A stretch of DNA of 7,619 bases from Pseudomonadota bacterium (GTDB lineage: Bacteria > Pseudomonadota > Alphaproteobacteria > Acetobacterales > Acetobacteraceae), in assembly GCA_021829055.1 (NCBI GenBank), contig JAJZCS010000091.1:1-7619 (forward strand), given 5' to 3'. The translations under genes were made by a program, and so were the position numbers. Shown in pieces: positions 7,171 to 7,619 of the stretch; positions within the stretch are counted from its first letter, which is position 1, and every line of letters starts with the position of its first letter. Under the pieces are notes generated by a model. It was not told the DNA's origin, ran no database searches, and worked only from the letters and a program-made list of their open reading frames with translations.

Positions 7171-7199
7171 CCAATACGGAATACCGACAAAGTCGTCAA
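7171..7199 (-). promoter_or_regulatory. Weak candidate promoter for the regulator gene
   Basis: On the minus strand TTGACG (7194-7199) is followed after 17 nt by TATTGG (7171-7176). The -35 is good and the -10 poor. The hexamer ATACCG occurs at 7147-7152 and 7181-7186 on the plus strand, 34 bp apart, and a GTCAAGTGAC dyad sits at 7195-7204. Some of these could be binding sites for the regulator itself. The 170-nt stretch between the regulator start and the IS remnant holds no credible gene. Confidence 0.25.
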
Positions 7200-7228
7200 G
7201 TGACTCGTAGAGTCTTCTGTGATTAGAT

Positions 7229-7494
7229 TTACCCATATCCTGCATGCCTGATGTAGTTTGCGCATTCTGTTGGGTGGAAGTGATCGAGCAGTGACCCGAT
7301 GCGCTTCCAGGCGGCTTCGACGATTCTCTCTGCGGCTGTTGATGGGGCCATCAAGCACGCAGGGGGCGGTGACCTTGTGGGCCCGCAAGGCGGCGATGAA
7401 GGTCAGAGTTTTCCAATGTCCGTGCGGCACCTTGGCGTGCAGCTTTTGCCAGCGCTGACAGCGCCCGTGAGCGCGCCCATGTTTGTCTTGGCCT
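7229..7494 (-). pseudogene. IS630-family transposase remnant, frameshifted and internally deleted
   Basis: This is a broken transposase of an IS630 branch different from the copy at the left edge. Read on the minus strand from 7494, one frame gives AKTNMGAL. After a frame change near 7465 it continues as QKLHAKVPHGHWKTLTFIAALR and APCVLDGPIN, the middle of the DDE domain. Near 7331-7341 it jumps, in another frame, to ERIVEAAWKRIGSLLDHF and ECANYIRHAGYG followed by TAA at 7229-7231, the usual C terminus. By comparison with the family as I know it, about 75 residues are missing at the jump, including the second aspartate and the catalytic glutamate. The 5' half is absent because the adjacent IS5-type element begins at about 7497. 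The result cannot encode an active transposase. Confidence 0.75.
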
Positions 7495-7541
7495 AGGTTC
7501 TGTGGACTCTAAGGGATTCCCATAAGGCGGCGAATCAGATT

Positions 7542-7570
7542 CAAGGCTTCTTTTTTGGGAGGAAGCCTTG
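7542..7570 (+). repeat. Perfect 9-bp inverted repeat over the IS5 transposase leader
   Basis: CAAGGCTTC (7542-7550) and GAAGCCTTG (7562-7570) are exact complements around an 11-nt loop of six T followed by GGGAG. The loop contains most of the likely ribosome-binding site GGGAGG (7557-7562), and the right arm ends 3 nt before the GTG start. In mRNA this hairpin could limit transposase translation, as known for other insertion sequences that damp read-through expression. The role here is inference. Confidence 0.6.
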
Positions 7571-7573
7571 GGT

Positions 7574-7619
7574 GTGTTGGACCGATTGGTGCTGAGCGAC
7601 GCAAGCTGGGAGCGGATGG
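7574..7619 (+). CDS. IS5-family transposase, N-terminal fragment (cut by window edge)
   Basis: Only 15 complete codons are visible, reading VLDRLVLSDASWERM from a GTG at 7574. The LVLSDASWERM stretch matches the N terminus typical of IS5-family transposases, where SDAxW precedes the DNA-binding region. GGGAGG at 7557-7562 lies 11 nt upstream. An in-frame TTG at 7568 would sit 5 nt from it and cannot be excluded as the start. The catalytic DDE domain lies outside the window, so integrity cannot be judged. Confidence 0.6.
   Translation, partial: MLDRLVLSDASWERM

Larger units (their letters stand above)
7497..7619 (+). mobile_element. IS5-family element, left end, runs off the window
   Basis: The sequence changes abruptly from the IS630 remnant to what looks like an IS5-family left end: GTTCTGTGGACTC directly after CTAG at 7493-7496, then a leader and a transposase start. 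IS5-type elements often target short sites centred on TA, which fits CTAG. The other end and its inverted repeat are outside the window, so the boundary is inferred from where homology to the interrupted IS630 transposase stops. Confidence 0.55.

Noticed and set aside
22..7494. Composite transposon carrying the beta-oxidation genes between two IS630 copies
   Set aside because: The two flanking transposases belong to different IS630 branches and both are broken, so they are unlikely to have moved the operon as a unit.
1..7619. CRISPR array, tRNA or rRNA genes
   Set aside because: No regularly spaced direct repeats, cloverleaf-type sequence or conserved rRNA stretches were seen on either strand.

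Overview
The window holds a compact fatty-acid beta-oxidation operon with its own MerR-type regulator, bracketed by insertion-sequence debris. The protein families and their order point to an alphaproteobacterium. These are a LiuR-like MerR regulator, a FadA-type thiolase, a FadB/FadN-type multienzyme with the dehydrogenase domain first, and a DmdC/FadE-type acyl-CoA dehydrogenase of about 600 residues. The IS630- and IS5-type transposases also fit that class. I cannot name a genus from sequence alone.

Layout: (1) About 22-1101, minus strand: an IS630-family element. Its transposase is split into two frames at a run of seven A, and its catalytic half appears to lack an internal block of about 25 residues. 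(2) 1144-6484, minus strand: three genes read thiolase (5348-6484), multifunctional hydroxyacyl-CoA dehydrogenase/enoyl-CoA hydratase (2979-5345), then acyl-CoA dehydrogenase (1144-2934). The first two are 2 nt apart and the last two 44 nt apart, so they look co-transcribed. (3) 6575-7057, minus strand: the MerR-family regulator directly upstream, with an imperfect dyad over its stop codon, in the gap before the thiolase. (4) 7058-7228: a non-coding promoter region for the regulator. (5) 7229-7494, minus strand: a decayed remnant of a second, unrelated IS630-family transposase with a frameshift and an internal deletion. It is cut off at its 5' end by (6) an IS5-family element starting near 7497 and running off the right edge on the plus strand. 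Its transposase start is preceded by a perfect 9-bp hairpin.

Function: the acyl-CoA dehydrogenase would make trans-2-enoyl-CoA. The multienzyme would hydrate it and oxidise the product to 3-ketoacyl-CoA, and the thiolase would release acetyl-CoA. The set therefore covers one full beta-oxidation turn apart from acyl-CoA ligase and electron-transfer flavoprotein. The MerR protein is the probable local regulator. All key catalytic residues I looked for are present in the three enzymes.

I see no clearly undescribed system. The less ordinary signals are the two independently decayed IS630 copies, the nested insertion, the hairpin over the IS5 transposase ribosome-binding site and the candidate operator before the thiolase.
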